From the NCBI RefSeq assembly GCF_025028335.1, contig NZ_JAFEUW010000001.1, forward strand, positions 1,798,001-1,862,000: a stretch of DNA of 64,000 bases. The letters are read 5' to 3'. Source of the stretch: Brachybacterium sillae (lineage in GTDB: Bacteria > Actinomycetota > Actinomycetes > Actinomycetales > Dermabacteraceae). The notes beneath the pieces are model-generated. The model was given only the letters and a program-made list of their open reading frames with translations. It was not told where the DNA came from and did no database searches. Of the stretch, positions 15,435 through 23,105 are shown one piece after another. Both the position numbers and the translations under genes were made by a program. Within the stretch, counting starts at the first letter, position 1, and every line of letters starts with the position of its first letter.

Positions 15435-16136
15435 ATGAGCGCTACGAATGCCCCCGACCTTACATGGAGCCAGCGTTGGAGCTATTGGTTCCGCCAGCGC
15501 ACCCACGTTTGGTCGGGGGCAACTCAATGGGATGCAGTATTCCCTGACATAAAAACGCCCGTGCGTGAGCTCCGTGCGCTCGAACGTGTGCCGTCTACGT
15601 TCGTGCAGTCTGCGGATGTATTCACACCCGAGTCCTTGCGCGAGCTCAGCACCGAGGCGGAAGAAACTCTCGAGAGCAAAGGATACCTCCACAACGGCAA
15701 GTGGAACGCCGTCGTCGGCCAAGCCGGCTACGACTTCTTGGATTCTTTCGCAATCCCCAGCGTCATTGAGGCGCACACCGGTCTGAAGGTGACTGAACCT
15801 CACGGCGGTACGTACATTGCATATTTGAACGCAGGCGAGAAGCTCGATTTCCACCTCGACGATTTCAGTTTCGGCGAAGTGAACATGTTGCTATGCGTCA
15901 AGCACGAGGGCGTGCCCGACGGTTCGGACGGTAGTGGCACAGTATTCATTGGCCACCACGGCTATGAGAAGTACGTACTTATGCCTGGAGACTTCCTAAT
16001 CTTCGACGGCGCTTTTACGCCACACGGCCGGACGCCACTTGTAGCCGGCGAGCGCGTCATCCTCCTTGCACTGGCTTTCAATACAACGTTCCCGCGCAAT
16101 ATTGACGAGACCTCCCTACCCGAGCCACCACTTTAG
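15435..16136 (+). CDS. 2OG-Fe(II) oxygenase
   Basis: 233 residues with a double-stranded beta-helix pattern. Likely iron ligands are H140 and D142 in KLDFHLDDFSFGEVNML and H197 in FIFDGAFTPHGRT-like context (DGAFTPHGRTPLV), with R207 in AGERVILLALAF as the 2-oxoglutarate carboxylate binder. These give the H-x-D...H...R layout of the superfamily. YIAYLNAGEKLDFH precedes the first histidine as in prolyl-hydroxylase-like enzymes. No close named family is recognised. It lies 18 bp after the small peptide gene and six bases before the next gene, so it is likely co-transcribed. It probably hydroxylates or otherwise oxidises the peptide (inference). Base composition is visibly less G+C-rich than the chromosomal genes. 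Confidence 0.75.
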   Translation: MSATNAPDLTWSQRWSYWFRQRTHVWSGATQWDAVFPDIKTPVRELRALERVPSTFVQSADVFTPESLRELSTEAEETLESKGYLHNGKWNAVVGQAGYDFLDSFAIPSVIEAHTGLKVTEPHGGTYIAYLNAGEKLDFHLDDFSFGEVNMLLCVKHEGVPDGSDGSGTVFIGHHGYEKYVLMPGDFLIFDGAFTPHGRTPLVAGERVILLALAFNTTFPRNIDETSLPEPPL

Positions 16137-16142
16137 GCCGCT

Positions 16143-16598
16143 ATGCATGATCATGAATATACTTTGCGGTTCGGGGCGCCCGGCCCCCCATTGCCCAAGC
16201 GTCGAGTCTTCGATGATTCGGATTATCAAAACACTGCCCATGAGCCGCACGACGATGTGGTCCGACAGCTCACCGCAGTGAGCATTCGTCTGATCGAGCT
16301 TCTTCCCGACCCCTCTCTCAGCCCAGATGAGCGCATCGAGAGATTGTCACGCGTTATACCGACGAGCCAGCTGCAGTCTGCGGGAAGGCGGAGCGCTAGG
16401 AACAAACTCGTAGCTATTCGGCGAAGGCTTGACGAACTAGTACCCCAGTTCTCGGGGGACCCCTTAGCACAAATTCAATTCATGGTGGATAGGCTTGAAG
16501 AGCTAGTGCCAGACGCCGGAACTACTTTCCAGAAGCTAGAGGCAATGGGTGATTATAGAGCAACCGACATAGGTGTGTCGCCCCGCTTCTGGCAATAG
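16143..16598 (+). CDS. orphan protein in the putative RiPP operon
   Basis: 151 residues, no recognised family. It begins MHDHEYTLRFGAPGPPLPKR, a His- and Pro-rich start, and then has two related amphipathic segments, IRLIELLPDPSLSPDERIER and RRRLDELVPQFSGDPLAQIQ, followed by FMVDRLEELVPDAGT, suggesting a repeated helical LxELxP motif. There is no signal peptide or membrane segment, and it ends VSPRFWQ. It might be a peptide-binding partner for the two oxygenases, a scaffold, or an unusually long second substrate. It starts six bases after the oxygenase stop. Confidence 0.65.
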   Translation: MHDHEYTLRFGAPGPPLPKRRVFDDSDYQNTAHEPHDDVVRQLTAVSIRLIELLPDPSLSPDERIERLSRVIPTSQLQSAGRRSARNKLVAIRRRLDELVPQFSGDPLAQIQFMVDRLEELVPDAGTTFQKLEAMGDYRATDIGVSPRFWQ

Positions 16599-16628
16599 TA
16601 CATTAAACCACATAGAATGTAGGGTGGC

Positions 16629-17600
16629 ATGAATAACGCTTTGCTTCACAGGACTAGCCTGCCGGGCGTGGTAACCCGGGCTGAGGTCGCACCATCAATA
16701 GGCTTCAACGAAGCCTTCATGCCGTTCTCTCCTTTGAAGCTCCACGCTTTCTTGACGGACTCGCCAGTAGAACCGATACTTGAAGATGCTCAATTCGACC
16801 TGCTTACGATTGCAGGCAGCGAATTTTTCCTAGTATGGTCACGCAGCGAAGGTGGCACCCTCGATCGCGCGGTCGCGCTAGAGGGCCACACTGTGCAGAA
16901 ACCGACCCCCGCCTTTCGTGCTCTACTCGAACAGGCTCTTACACTCCTTGCGGAAGATGACTCCGTGTTCCCCATTGTGCATGCCTATTCGCCGGCTCTC
17001 GCTTACGTGCGGCCAGCACCGAATTGCGACCGTCCGATCACGTCGTGCACTGTCCCGGATTTCCCGCAGATGTCCTTCCTCTCAGGTATAGCCGGGCGCC
17101 ACATACCTCCGCTAACCGTAATTGCAGAATCGTCGGCACTCCTGCTTGCCGAGAACATTTTCCACGAATCTGTGCATCAATATGTCAACCATCAGCTACT
17201 GACCCAACAACTACTCGCAGAGCGGTATCGGTCCGACGACAGCCCCGAAGTGGATATTTCTTGGCGGCGGAATTTTGACGGAACCCCTCAAAGGTGGCAG
17301 ATAGATCGCGTCCTGCACGCAGCGACCGTCTACACAAATCTGCTTGCCTGGAGGTACAGGGTCTTACGCCGGCCTGATCTCTCCGACGTCGAACGGCGCG
17401 CATTTAGCGAGGCAGCCCTTGCAGGCCTTCGATCAGCCCGCGAGCTTTCTGTGGCGCTGGAGGACAACATCGACTGCTTCTCGCCGCTTGGAGCATTTCG
17501 CGTGGGAGAACTGACCGACCGGTGCGCAATGTACGGCCAGCTTGTGGAATCAAGCGTAAACCCAACCGTTAACTCGCTTACGCACAAGGCTTCTGCGTAA
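16629..17600 (+). CDS. HExxH-type putative peptide beta-hydroxylase
   Basis: 323 residues. The motif ENIFHESVHQYVNHQ places H179-E180-x-x-H183 in a helix, and a later VLHAATVYTNLLAWRYR places a candidate third ligand, H230. The layout (LPIV/AYSPALAYVR strand region, 'PPLTVIAESSALLLAENIFHE', then the H-A-A-T-V-Y helix) resembles the HEXXH-motif family associated with RiPP clusters. Members are described as 2-oxoglutarate-dependent peptide hydroxylases rather than proteases. AGGGTGG lies just before the ATG at 16629. It is the fourth gene of the operon and has two candidate oxygenases' worth of chemistry together with the second gene. Which residue it modifies cannot be told from the sequence. 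It could instead be a zinc protease cutting the leader. Confidence 0.68.
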   Translation: MNNALLHRTSLPGVVTRAEVAPSIGFNEAFMPFSPLKLHAFLTDSPVEPILEDAQFDLLTIAGSEFFLVWSRSEGGTLDRAVALEGHTVQKPTPAFRALLEQALTLLAEDDSVFPIVHAYSPALAYVRPAPNCDRPITSCTVPDFPQMSFLSGIAGRHIPPLTVIAESSALLLAENIFHESVHQYVNHQLLTQQLLAERYRSDDSPEVDISWRRNFDGTPQRWQIDRVLHAATVYTNLLAWRYRVLRRPDLSDVERRAFSEAALAGLRSARELSVALEDNIDCFSPLGAFRVGELTDRCAMYGQLVESSVNPTVNSLTHKASA

Positions 17601-17669
17601 GATGCAGAGACGTTCAGGCTCTACCTTTTCTTTCGCACAGCGAGCATCGTCGTCCCCCTCATTGATCGC

Positions 17670-18959
17670 ATGAGAAACCGAGTTTTCGCCACGTTATGGT
17701 CGGTTCAAATGGTGCTTTTGCTGGCATCGAGTGGCAGCGCACTTGCGTTAACTCTTACCGTTTTTGATACGTCTTCCTCTGTGGCCGCACTGGGAGCGGT
17801 AACTGCGCTAAGTATGGGATGCTCCATCTATCTCGCCCCGGCAATCGGGTCAGTGCTCGATGGATTCAGCCGCAAGGCAGGTATTCTCATCTCGAACGTA
17901 ATGATTGCTGTCTCCAGTGGGCTTATGGCAATATCGGTGTTCCAGGGGGCACCCCTCCCGATAATGTTGCTTCTAGTTTTCGTTGGAGCGGTCGCAACAA
18001 CTGCCCAAGGCCTCTCTCTGCAAGCGTCCGTGAGGGTACTCCGCAGGGAAGCGGATCTAACTCGAATCAACGGCATAGTCTCCGTGGTGGAAAACGCCCC
18101 GGTATTCGCCGGACCTATTGTAGGCGCAATCGTATACTCTTTCGCGCAGCCTGCCGCTGTCTTTGCTCTAGAAAGCTTGTTAGCGTTATGTGCAGCTACT
18201 ATTGTTGCGGCTATCCCGTGGCCGTTGGCCGGACCAAGCAGTGATCGACGCTCTCCGAACCCGGTGAAGGGCCTTCGGGAGGGAGTGCGCTTCATTCTCA
18301 CGGATGGGGACCTGATGCGCACGCAAGGCGCGTTCGCTGGCATAAATTTCGCGAACGGGATCTCGACCCCGGTGGTGACGGGTTTCGTACTTGTTGGCGC
18401 AGGCGGTGGCGCATCCAATCTGGTGGAGTCATCGAGATTGACTGCGGTCAATATCGGAGGAGCGTTGGGGCTCCTGTTAGGAGCCACCCTGGTAGTCGCT
18501 CTCGCGTCGCGGCTTAAGCGTCATTCTCTGATTATTGCCGGGATCGTCGTGGGCGCGCTTGCAGGAAGGGTCCTATTGCCGGTCATGACCACTTTGCTCT
18601 GGCTTGTTCCGGCATTTATTATGAGGAATTTGTGCGTTCAGCTGTCTAATGCCCCACTGACAGCGATCTGGCAAGAGCGCACGCCTGTTCCGATACAGGG
18701 CGCCGTGTTTGGTTCGCGACGAATTCTCGGCCAAGGGCTTTACCCGATCGCGGTACTGATCGGCGGCTTCATGGCGGACAGTTTTTCCGAAGCGTCACTC
18801 AGTGCTCTGGAGGCGACAACCTTGGTGATCGTGTTCGCGGGCATGCTCGAGCTTGTAATCGGCATTCTGCTTTGGCGTTCAGGTGCTTTACGTCGCTTGT
18901 CAAGCAGTGCCATGCCCGAGAGTGGCGACGCAACACAGGCGCAGGTTGGTAGGGAGTGA
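17670..18959 (+). CDS. MFS transporter, probably exporting the peptide product
   Basis: 429 residues, about twelve hydrophobic helices, starting MRNRVFATLWSVQMVLLLAS. The loop after helix 2 reads IGSVLDGFSRKAGILISN, matching the MFS G-x-x-x-D-R-x-x-R/K motif. The overall pattern (SLQASVRVLRREADLTRINGIVSV, 'ENAPVFAGPIVGAIV') is that of the EntS/MFS_3-type drug and siderophore exporters. It is 69 bp after the HExxH gene on the same strand, and the base composition is like the rest of the island. Export of a modified peptide is the simplest reading (inference). Confidence 0.8.
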   Translation: MRNRVFATLWSVQMVLLLASSGSALALTLTVFDTSSSVAALGAVTALSMGCSIYLAPAIGSVLDGFSRKAGILISNVMIAVSSGLMAISVFQGAPLPIMLLLVFVGAVATTAQGLSLQASVRVLRREADLTRINGIVSVVENAPVFAGPIVGAIVYSFAQPAAVFALESLLALCAATIVAAIPWPLAGPSSDRRSPNPVKGLREGVRFILTDGDLMRTQGAFAGINFANGISTPVVTGFVLVGAGGGASNLVESSRLTAVNIGGALGLLLGATLVVALASRLKRHSLIIAGIVVGALAGRVLLPVMTTLLWLVPAFIMRNLCVQLSNAPLTAIWQERTPVPIQGAVFGSRRILGQGLYPIAVLIGGFMADSFSEASLSALEATTLVIVFAGMLELVIGILLWRSGALRRLSSSAMPESGDATQAQVGRE

Positions 18960-19244
18960 CCCTCTTTGCAAATGCAGACGTGGGGAGATATTCTCGGTGC
19001 CCTCTGCGGGTCGGGAATTCGCCCGTCGTCCGCGGCGCAGCCGCTCCACCCTTCTTGCGCATCTATGTGGGATTGACCGTTTCCGGTGCGATGTAAAGGT
19101 CGCGGCCGGCCGCGTCAGTTTCCCCAGGGTGGTGTTCAACGTGGCACGTCTATGCCGTTGGGTGTCGCGTCCGGGGGAACAGTGGGTGGGGCGGCACGCT
19201 CGGGGCTCCCCTTCCTGCGCTGATGCCAGTATATCGCCTGGTGG

Positions 19245-19264
19245 GGGGCTTGCGGCTAGGCCCC
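19245..19264 (+). promoter_or_regulatory. rifamycin-associated element (RAE)-like palindrome
   Basis: GGGGCTTGCGGCTAGGCCCC matches, with one or two differences, the RAE consensus I know as GGGGCTTGCGGCAAGGCCCC, found upstream of rifamycin-inactivating and RNAP-protection genes in actinobacteria. It lies 71 bp before the helR ATG. The flanks extend the symmetry to GGGGGC/GCCCCC on either side. It would confer rifamycin induction on helR, but the gene downstream is now broken. Confidence 0.8.
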
Positions 19265-19270
19265 CACGTT

Positions 19271-19293
19271 GCGCGAGGATCGATTCCTCGCGC
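19271..19293 (+). promoter_or_regulatory. hairpin in the helR leader
   Basis: GCGCGAGGA at 19271 pairs with TCCTCGCGC ending at 19293 around a five-base loop TCGAT. It sits between the RAE and the start codon, where it could act in the transcribed leader. No T tract follows. Confidence 0.4.
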
Positions 19294-19335
19294 GGCCCGG
19301 CTGGCCCGCGAGGACGTGCCACCCCCGGGGGAGAT

Positions 19336-19680
19336 ATGACACCGACCAGTACCTTCGACCTGCCCGCACGAGCGGCCGCCAAGGCCGCTCCCGAACGCAC
19401 CAGCGCCGATGACGCCCACTTTCACACCCTTGCTGACGCCATTGCCGCCGATATCGCTGAGGCCGAGCGGAACCTCGCGGCCGCTCTCACGCAGCAGACG
19501 GGTGACGCGCAGGGCCGCGTGGAGCGGGAAGCGCACGTCGACCACTTCCGACGACGCCTTCGCGTCCTGCAGCGCTTCCGACTTGACGCCGTGGTCGGAC
19601 GGATGAGCCCATCCGACGGTTCCCCGCCGATCTACGTCGGGCGCCTCGCCGTGCACGGGGCCGACGGCACACCGCTACTA
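19336..19680 (+). pseudogene. helR: helR fragment, N-terminal part
   Basis: 115 codons starting MTPTSTFDLPARAAAKAAPE after a GGGGGAGA ribosome site. The segment has the HelR N-terminal coiled coil (DAHFHTLADAIAADIAEAER and on through AHVDHFRRRLRVLQRF) followed by LDAVVGRMSPSDG, PPIYVGRLAVHGADGTPLL, then the IS5 end. It stops about six residues short of where the oppositely oriented fragment at 14807-15232 begins (AKPFFAATRA). Together they encode roughly the first third of HelR without overlap. The break is at an IS5-like left end, immediately after the last helR codons. Confidence 0.85.
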
Positions 19681-19729
19681 GGGTGTGTTGTGAAAGGGTG
19701 TCCCGCCATCGGCGGGGCACCCTTTCGGT

Positions 19730-20113
19730 ATGAGCGATCGAGATGTGATCACGGACGAGGTGTGGGCGCTGATCGGGCCGTGCTTCCCCGCGCCGAAGGC
19801 GACGGGTCGGCCGCCGATGGATCGGCGGCTGGTCGCGGAAGCGGTCGCGTGGAAGTTCCGGACCGGGTCGCCGTGGCGGGACGTGCCGGAACGGTTCGGG
19901 AACTGGAACACGATCTACCGCCACTTCGACCGGTGGGCCAAGACCGGCGTGTGTGCGTGCGCGCTCGAGCGCGCCCAGCAGGCCGCCGACGCGCAGGGCG
20001 AGCTGGACTGGGTGTGCTCGATCGACTCGACGATCGTGCGCGCCCACCAGCACGCCGCGACCCTTCCCCGCCACACAGGGGGGCCCATCGAACTACAAGA
20101 ATCTCGGGCCTGA
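19730..20113 (+). CDS. IS5-type transposase, first frame
   Basis: 127 residues starting MSDRDVITDEVWALIGPCFP. The DUF4096-type N-terminal domain (AVAWKFRTGSPWRDVPERFG and NWNTIYRHFDRW) and the first catalytic Asp (VCSIDSTIVRAHQHA) are present. The frame runs out at a G/C run (20078-20086) after RHTGGP and continues as nonsense. The rest of the transposase lies one base further on, in the +1 direction. Confidence 0.85.
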   Translation: MSDRDVITDEVWALIGPCFPAPKATGRPPMDRRLVAEAVAWKFRTGSPWRDVPERFGNWNTIYRHFDRWAKTGVCACALERAQQAADAQGELDWVCSIDSTIVRAHQHAATLPRHTGGPIELQESRA

Positions 20114-20615
20114 GCCGGGCGACCACGCGATCGGCCGCTCCCGAGGCGGCCTGACCTGCAAGATCCACGCCGTCTCGGACGGGAAGGGCCGCCTGCTCGC
20201 CTTCGTCCTCACCGGCGGCCAGGCCGCCGACACGAGCCTGCTCCCCGAGGTCCTGGACCAGATCCGGGTCCCCAGGCCAGGCCCTGGCCGGCCCCGCACC
20301 CGCCCGGATAGGGTCCTCGCGGACAAGGGGTATCCCTCCCGCGCGAACCGGGTCTGGCTCGCCGAGCGCGGCATCAAGGCCACCATCCCCGACCGGCAAG
20401 ACCAGGCCGCGCACCGGCGCCGACGCGGCTCAGCCGGCGGACGCCCGCCCGCTTTCGACCCCGAGGTCTACCGTGGACGCAACGTGATCGAGCGGTGCTT
20501 CGCCAAGCTCAAGCAATGGCGCGGCATCGCGATGCGCACCTGCAAGACCGCCCGCAGCTACGCCGCGGCCATCTCGCTCGCCGCGACCCTCCACTGGCTG
20601 ACCAGCAAAGTTTGA
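20079..20615 (+). CDS. IS5-type transposase, second frame
   Basis: About 178 residues reading GGPSNYKNLGPEPGDHAIGR, then SRGGLTCKIHAVSDGKGRLL, the 'LADKGYPSRANR' stretch with the second Asp, and YRGRNVIERCFAKLKQWRGI with the catalytic Glu region, a normal IS5 transposase end. It is in the +1 frame relative to the first part, with the shift at GGGGGGCCC. Two-frame organisation is common in IS427-group elements, but a programmed shift and a simple indel cannot be told apart here. Confidence 0.8.
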   Translation, partial: GGPSNYKNLGPEPGDHAIGRSRGGLTCKIHAVSDGKGRLLAFVLTGGQAADTSLLPEVLDQIRVPRPGPGRPRTRPDRVLADKGYPSRANRVWLAERGIKATIPDRQDQAAHRRRRGSAGGRPPAFDPEVYRGRNVIERCFAKLKQWRGIAMRTCKTARSYAAAISLAATLHWLTSKV

Positions 20616-20627
20616 CAACACGCCCTA

Positions 20628-21143
20628 GTCAAAGCGCTGAACCGGTGCTTCCAGGGCGTGGCACACCAGCGGTGCCGGGTCCACTTCGCCCGCAACCTGC
20701 TCGCCCACGTCCCCAAGGGCCAGGCCGACTACGTGGCCGCCGCGTTCCGGATGATCTTCGCCCAACCCACCCCCGCCGACGTGCACGCCGCCTGGGACAA
20801 GACCCGAGACGAGTTCGCCGCCCGGTTCCCCAAGCTCGGCCCGCTCATGGACGACGCCAAGGTCGAGGTGCTCGCCTTCACCGCCTTCCCCCGCGAACAC
20901 TGGCGCAAGATCTGGTCGACTAACCCACTCGAACGCGTCAACAAGGAGATCAAGCGCCGCGCCCGCGTGGTCGGCATCTTCCCCAACAGCGCCTCGGTGA
21001 TCCGGCTCGTCGGCGCCATCCTGCTCGACATGCACGACGAGTGGGTCGCCGCCGAACGCCGCTACCTCTCCGAAGGATCCATGGCCAAGCTCCATCAGAC
21101 CGGCGATAATGGCGACATCGCCGCGATCGACACCGGCGAGTAG
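20628..21143 (+). pseudogene. IS256-family (mutator) transposase, C-terminal remnant
   Basis: 171 residues, VKALNRCFQGVAHQRCRVHFARN through FPREHWRKIWSTNPLERVNKE and the IKRRARVVGIFPNSASVIRLV ending, which define the IS256 C-terminus. The catalytic Glu segment remains, but the two Asp-bearing blocks are missing upstream because the reading frame is cut by the IS5 right end at 20625. An apparent GTG at 20658 is not a real start. Possible terminal sequence follows at about 21150-21185. Confidence 0.85.
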
Positions 21144-21225
21144 ACACCGAGGATCACCACAAAGCCCACCACCAAGCGGGACGCTGCCGGGGTGAGGCCC
21201 CCGCCCGCATCCGCCGGTCGACGCG

Positions 21226-22938
21226 TCAGACCGTGAGCTCCCGCGCCACCGACCAGGTGCGGTAGCCGCCGTCGAGGTTGCGCACCTCGCGGCCCGCGGC
21301 CTGGAGCACCTGCGCGGCGATATGCCCGCGCACGCCCACCGCGCAGTGCACCACCACCGGGCCCTCGGGCACCTCGTCCAGACGCTCACGCAGCTCATCC
21401 ACCGGGATGTTCACCGCCCCGGGGATCGCCCAGGCCGCATGCTCCCCGGCGCTGCGCACATCCAGCAGGACCTCCCCGTCGGACAGGGCCTGCGGCAGCT
21501 CATGCCACTGCAGGGTGCGCTCCTGCCCGGTGCGCAGGTTGTCGGCGACATACCCGAGCATGTTCACCGGGTCCTTCGCGGAGCCGAAGGCCGGCGCATA
21601 CGCCAGTTCCAGATCGGCGAGGTCACTGGCGGTGAGGCCACCGGCCATCGCCGTGGCGATCACGTCGATGCGCTTGTCCACACCGTCCTCCCCGACGCCC
21701 TGGGCGCCGAGGATCGCATCGGTCTGCGGGTCCACCAGCAGCTTCAGTGCCATCGTCGCAGCCCCCGGGTGGTACCCGGCGTGGGAGGCCGGGTGGGTGT
21801 GGATCGCCCGGTAGGGGCGGCCGGCGGCCCGCAGTCGGCGCTCGTTCCACCCGGTCGCCGCCACCTGCAGGCCGAACACGCCGAGGATGGAGGTGCCGAG
21901 CACCGGTCGATCGGTGCGCTCGCGGCCCGTGAGCACATCGGCCAAGAGCCGACCCTGACGGTTCGCGGTGTTCGCCAGCGGCACCAGGGCGGGCTCCCCG
22001 GTCAGTGCGTCGATCTTCTCGACCGCGTCACCCACCGCCCAGATGTGCGGGTCGCTGGTGCGCAGGCGGTCGTCGACCACGATGCCGCCCCTCGGCCCGA
22101 TCTCCAACCCCGCCTCCCGTGCCAGGGCCGTGTCAGGCTGCACCCCGACCGCGGCGACCACCAGATCGGCGGGCAGACGGGTGCCGTCGTCGAGCGCCGC
22201 CTCGGTGGCGGTCAGCTCCGTGACGGCGTGACCCAGGTGCAGCGCGACTCCGTGGTCGCGCATCCGGTCGGCGACGATCTGGGCCATCTCGGCGTCCAGC
22301 GGGGCGAGCACCTGCGGGGCGAACTCCACCACGGTGACGTCGAGCCCGCGGTGGGCGAGGTTCTCCGCCACCTCCACGCCGATGAACCCGGCGCCCATCA
22401 CCACCGCCGTGCGGGCCTGCGCGACCGCGGCCGCCAGCCGGTCGGTGTCCTCGATGTCCCGCAGCGGCAGGGCCCGCTTGATCCCCGGGATGGGGAGGAT
22501 CCGCGGCCGGGCACCGGGGGAGAGGACCAGCTCGTCGTAGTGGAGCTCCTCGGTGGCCCCGGTCTCGGTGGCGGCGCCGGTTGCGGTGCCCTCCGGTGCC
22601 ACGCGTCGCAGGGTCAGCGTGCGGTGGTCGCGGTCGATGGCGGTGACCTCGGTGTGCACGCGCACCTCGAGGCCGAACCGGGCGGCCAGGGATTCGGGGA
22701 TGTGCAGCAGCAGGGCCTCGCGCTGCTGGATCACCCCGCCGACGTAGTACGGGAGACCGCAGTTCGCGAAGGAGACGTGGCCGCTGCGTTCGATGACGGT
22801 GATGCGGGCGGCCTCGTCCAGGCGGCGCAACCGGGCTGCGGTGGACATGCCCCCGGCGACGCCGCCGACGATCACGATGTGGCGGGGATCGGAGGCAGTC
22901 TCGGTGGAGGTGGTGGGGGAGGGAGTCATCGTGCTCAT
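21226..22938 (-). CDS. CoA-disulfide-reductase-like flavoprotein with C-terminal rhodanese domain
   Basis: 570 residues. N-terminal FAD/NAD(P) disulfide oxidoreductase fold: HIVIVGGVAGGMSTAARLRRL, the redox cysteine in FANCGLPYYVGG (C60), NAD motif VVMGAGFIGVEVAENLA, and WAVGDAVE for FAD. The C-terminal ~100 residues are a rhodanese: EVLLDVRSAGEHAAWAIPGA, catalytic loop VVVHCAVGVRGHIA with the active Cys near residue 530. This architecture occurs in CoADR-RHD polysulfide or persulfide reductases. The gene diverges from two CsoR/CstR-like palindromes that sit just before its start, so persulfide- or copper-sensing control is likely. Starts at 22938 or 22929 are possible; GAGG precedes both. 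Confidence 0.9.
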   Translation of the reverse strand: MSTMTPSPTTSTETASDPRHIVIVGGVAGGMSTAARLRRLDEAARITVIERSGHVSFANCGLPYYVGGVIQQREALLLHIPESLAARFGLEVRVHTEVTAIDRDHRTLTLRRVAPEGTATGAATETGATEELHYDELVLSPGARPRILPIPGIKRALPLRDIEDTDRLAAAVAQARTAVVMGAGFIGVEVAENLAHRGLDVTVVEFAPQVLAPLDAEMAQIVADRMRDHGVALHLGHAVTELTATEAALDDGTRLPADLVVAAVGVQPDTALAREAGLEIGPRGGIVVDDRLRTSDPHIWAVGDAVEKIDALTGEPALVPLANTANRQGRLLADVLTGRERTDRPVLGTSILGVFGLQVAATGWNERRLRAAGRPYRAIHTHPASHAGYHPGAATMALKLLVDPQTDAILGAQGVGEDGVDKRIDVIATAMAGGLTASDLADLELAYAPAFGSAKDPVNMLGYVADNLRTGQERTLQWHELPQALSDGEVLLDVRSAGEHAAWAIPGAVNIPVDELRERLDEVPEGPVVVHCAVGVRGHIAAQVLQAAGREVRNLDGGYRTWSVARELTV

Positions 22939-22952
22939 GCCTCGATCGTAAA

Positions 22953-22990
22953 TACCCCCGGGGGTACTTGCCCAGATGCCCCCGGGGGTA
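22953..22990. promoter_or_regulatory. two CsoR/CstR-like operator palindromes
   Basis: TACCCCCGGGGGTA at 22953-22966 and TGCCCCCGGGGGTA at 22977-22990, with centres 24 bp apart. Both match the C/G-rich TACCCC-GGGGTA type bound by CsoR (copper) and CstR (persulfide) repressors. They lie in the short region between the rhodanese-flavoprotein and the small Cys-rich protein gene, so one repressor could control both. No csoR or cstR gene is within the window. Confidence 0.75.
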
Positions 22991-23105
22991 TATGGTGGGT
23001 GCGTCGGCCCGACGGATCGCCCCGCCGGGGAGACCGACCGACGTTTTCGATCCCTGCTCCGCCGGAGCGGACGACCCGTGCCCTGAGCACCGAAGGAGAA
23101 CCCCC

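Larger units (their letters stand above)
18960..19335. other. non-coding stretch between the MFS gene and the helR start
   Basis: About 375 bp without a supportable gene. The first ~220 bp show nothing recognisable. From 19230 onward it contains an A/T-rich AGTATATC motif, a rifamycin-associated-element-like palindrome and a second hairpin leading to the helR start codon. It is probably the original regulatory region of helR. Confidence 0.6.
19681..20625 (+). mobile_element. IS5-family (IS427-group-like) insertion sequence
   Basis: 945 bp. The ends are GGGTGTGTTGTGAAAG on the left and, on the minus strand from 20625, GGGCGTGTTGTCAAAC, forming imperfect 16-bp inverted repeats. TA dinucleotides flank both sides (19679-19680 and 20626-20627), as for the IS427 group. 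The left flank is helR and the right flank an IS256-type transposase, so the flanks do not belong to a single target; see findings. Confidence 0.85.

Noticed and set aside
16629..17600. HExxH gene as an ordinary zinc protease
   Set aside because: Possible, but the surrounding motif pattern and operon context fit the RiPP-associated HExxH family better; kept as an alternative.
20078..20086. IS5 frame break as proof of inactivation
   Set aside because: Two-frame transposases with shifts at G/C runs are normal in this group, so it is not evidence of decay.
20658..21143. Possible separate 161-residue gene starting GTG
   Set aside because: It is the end of an IS256 transposase whose upstream codons continue to the IS5 end.
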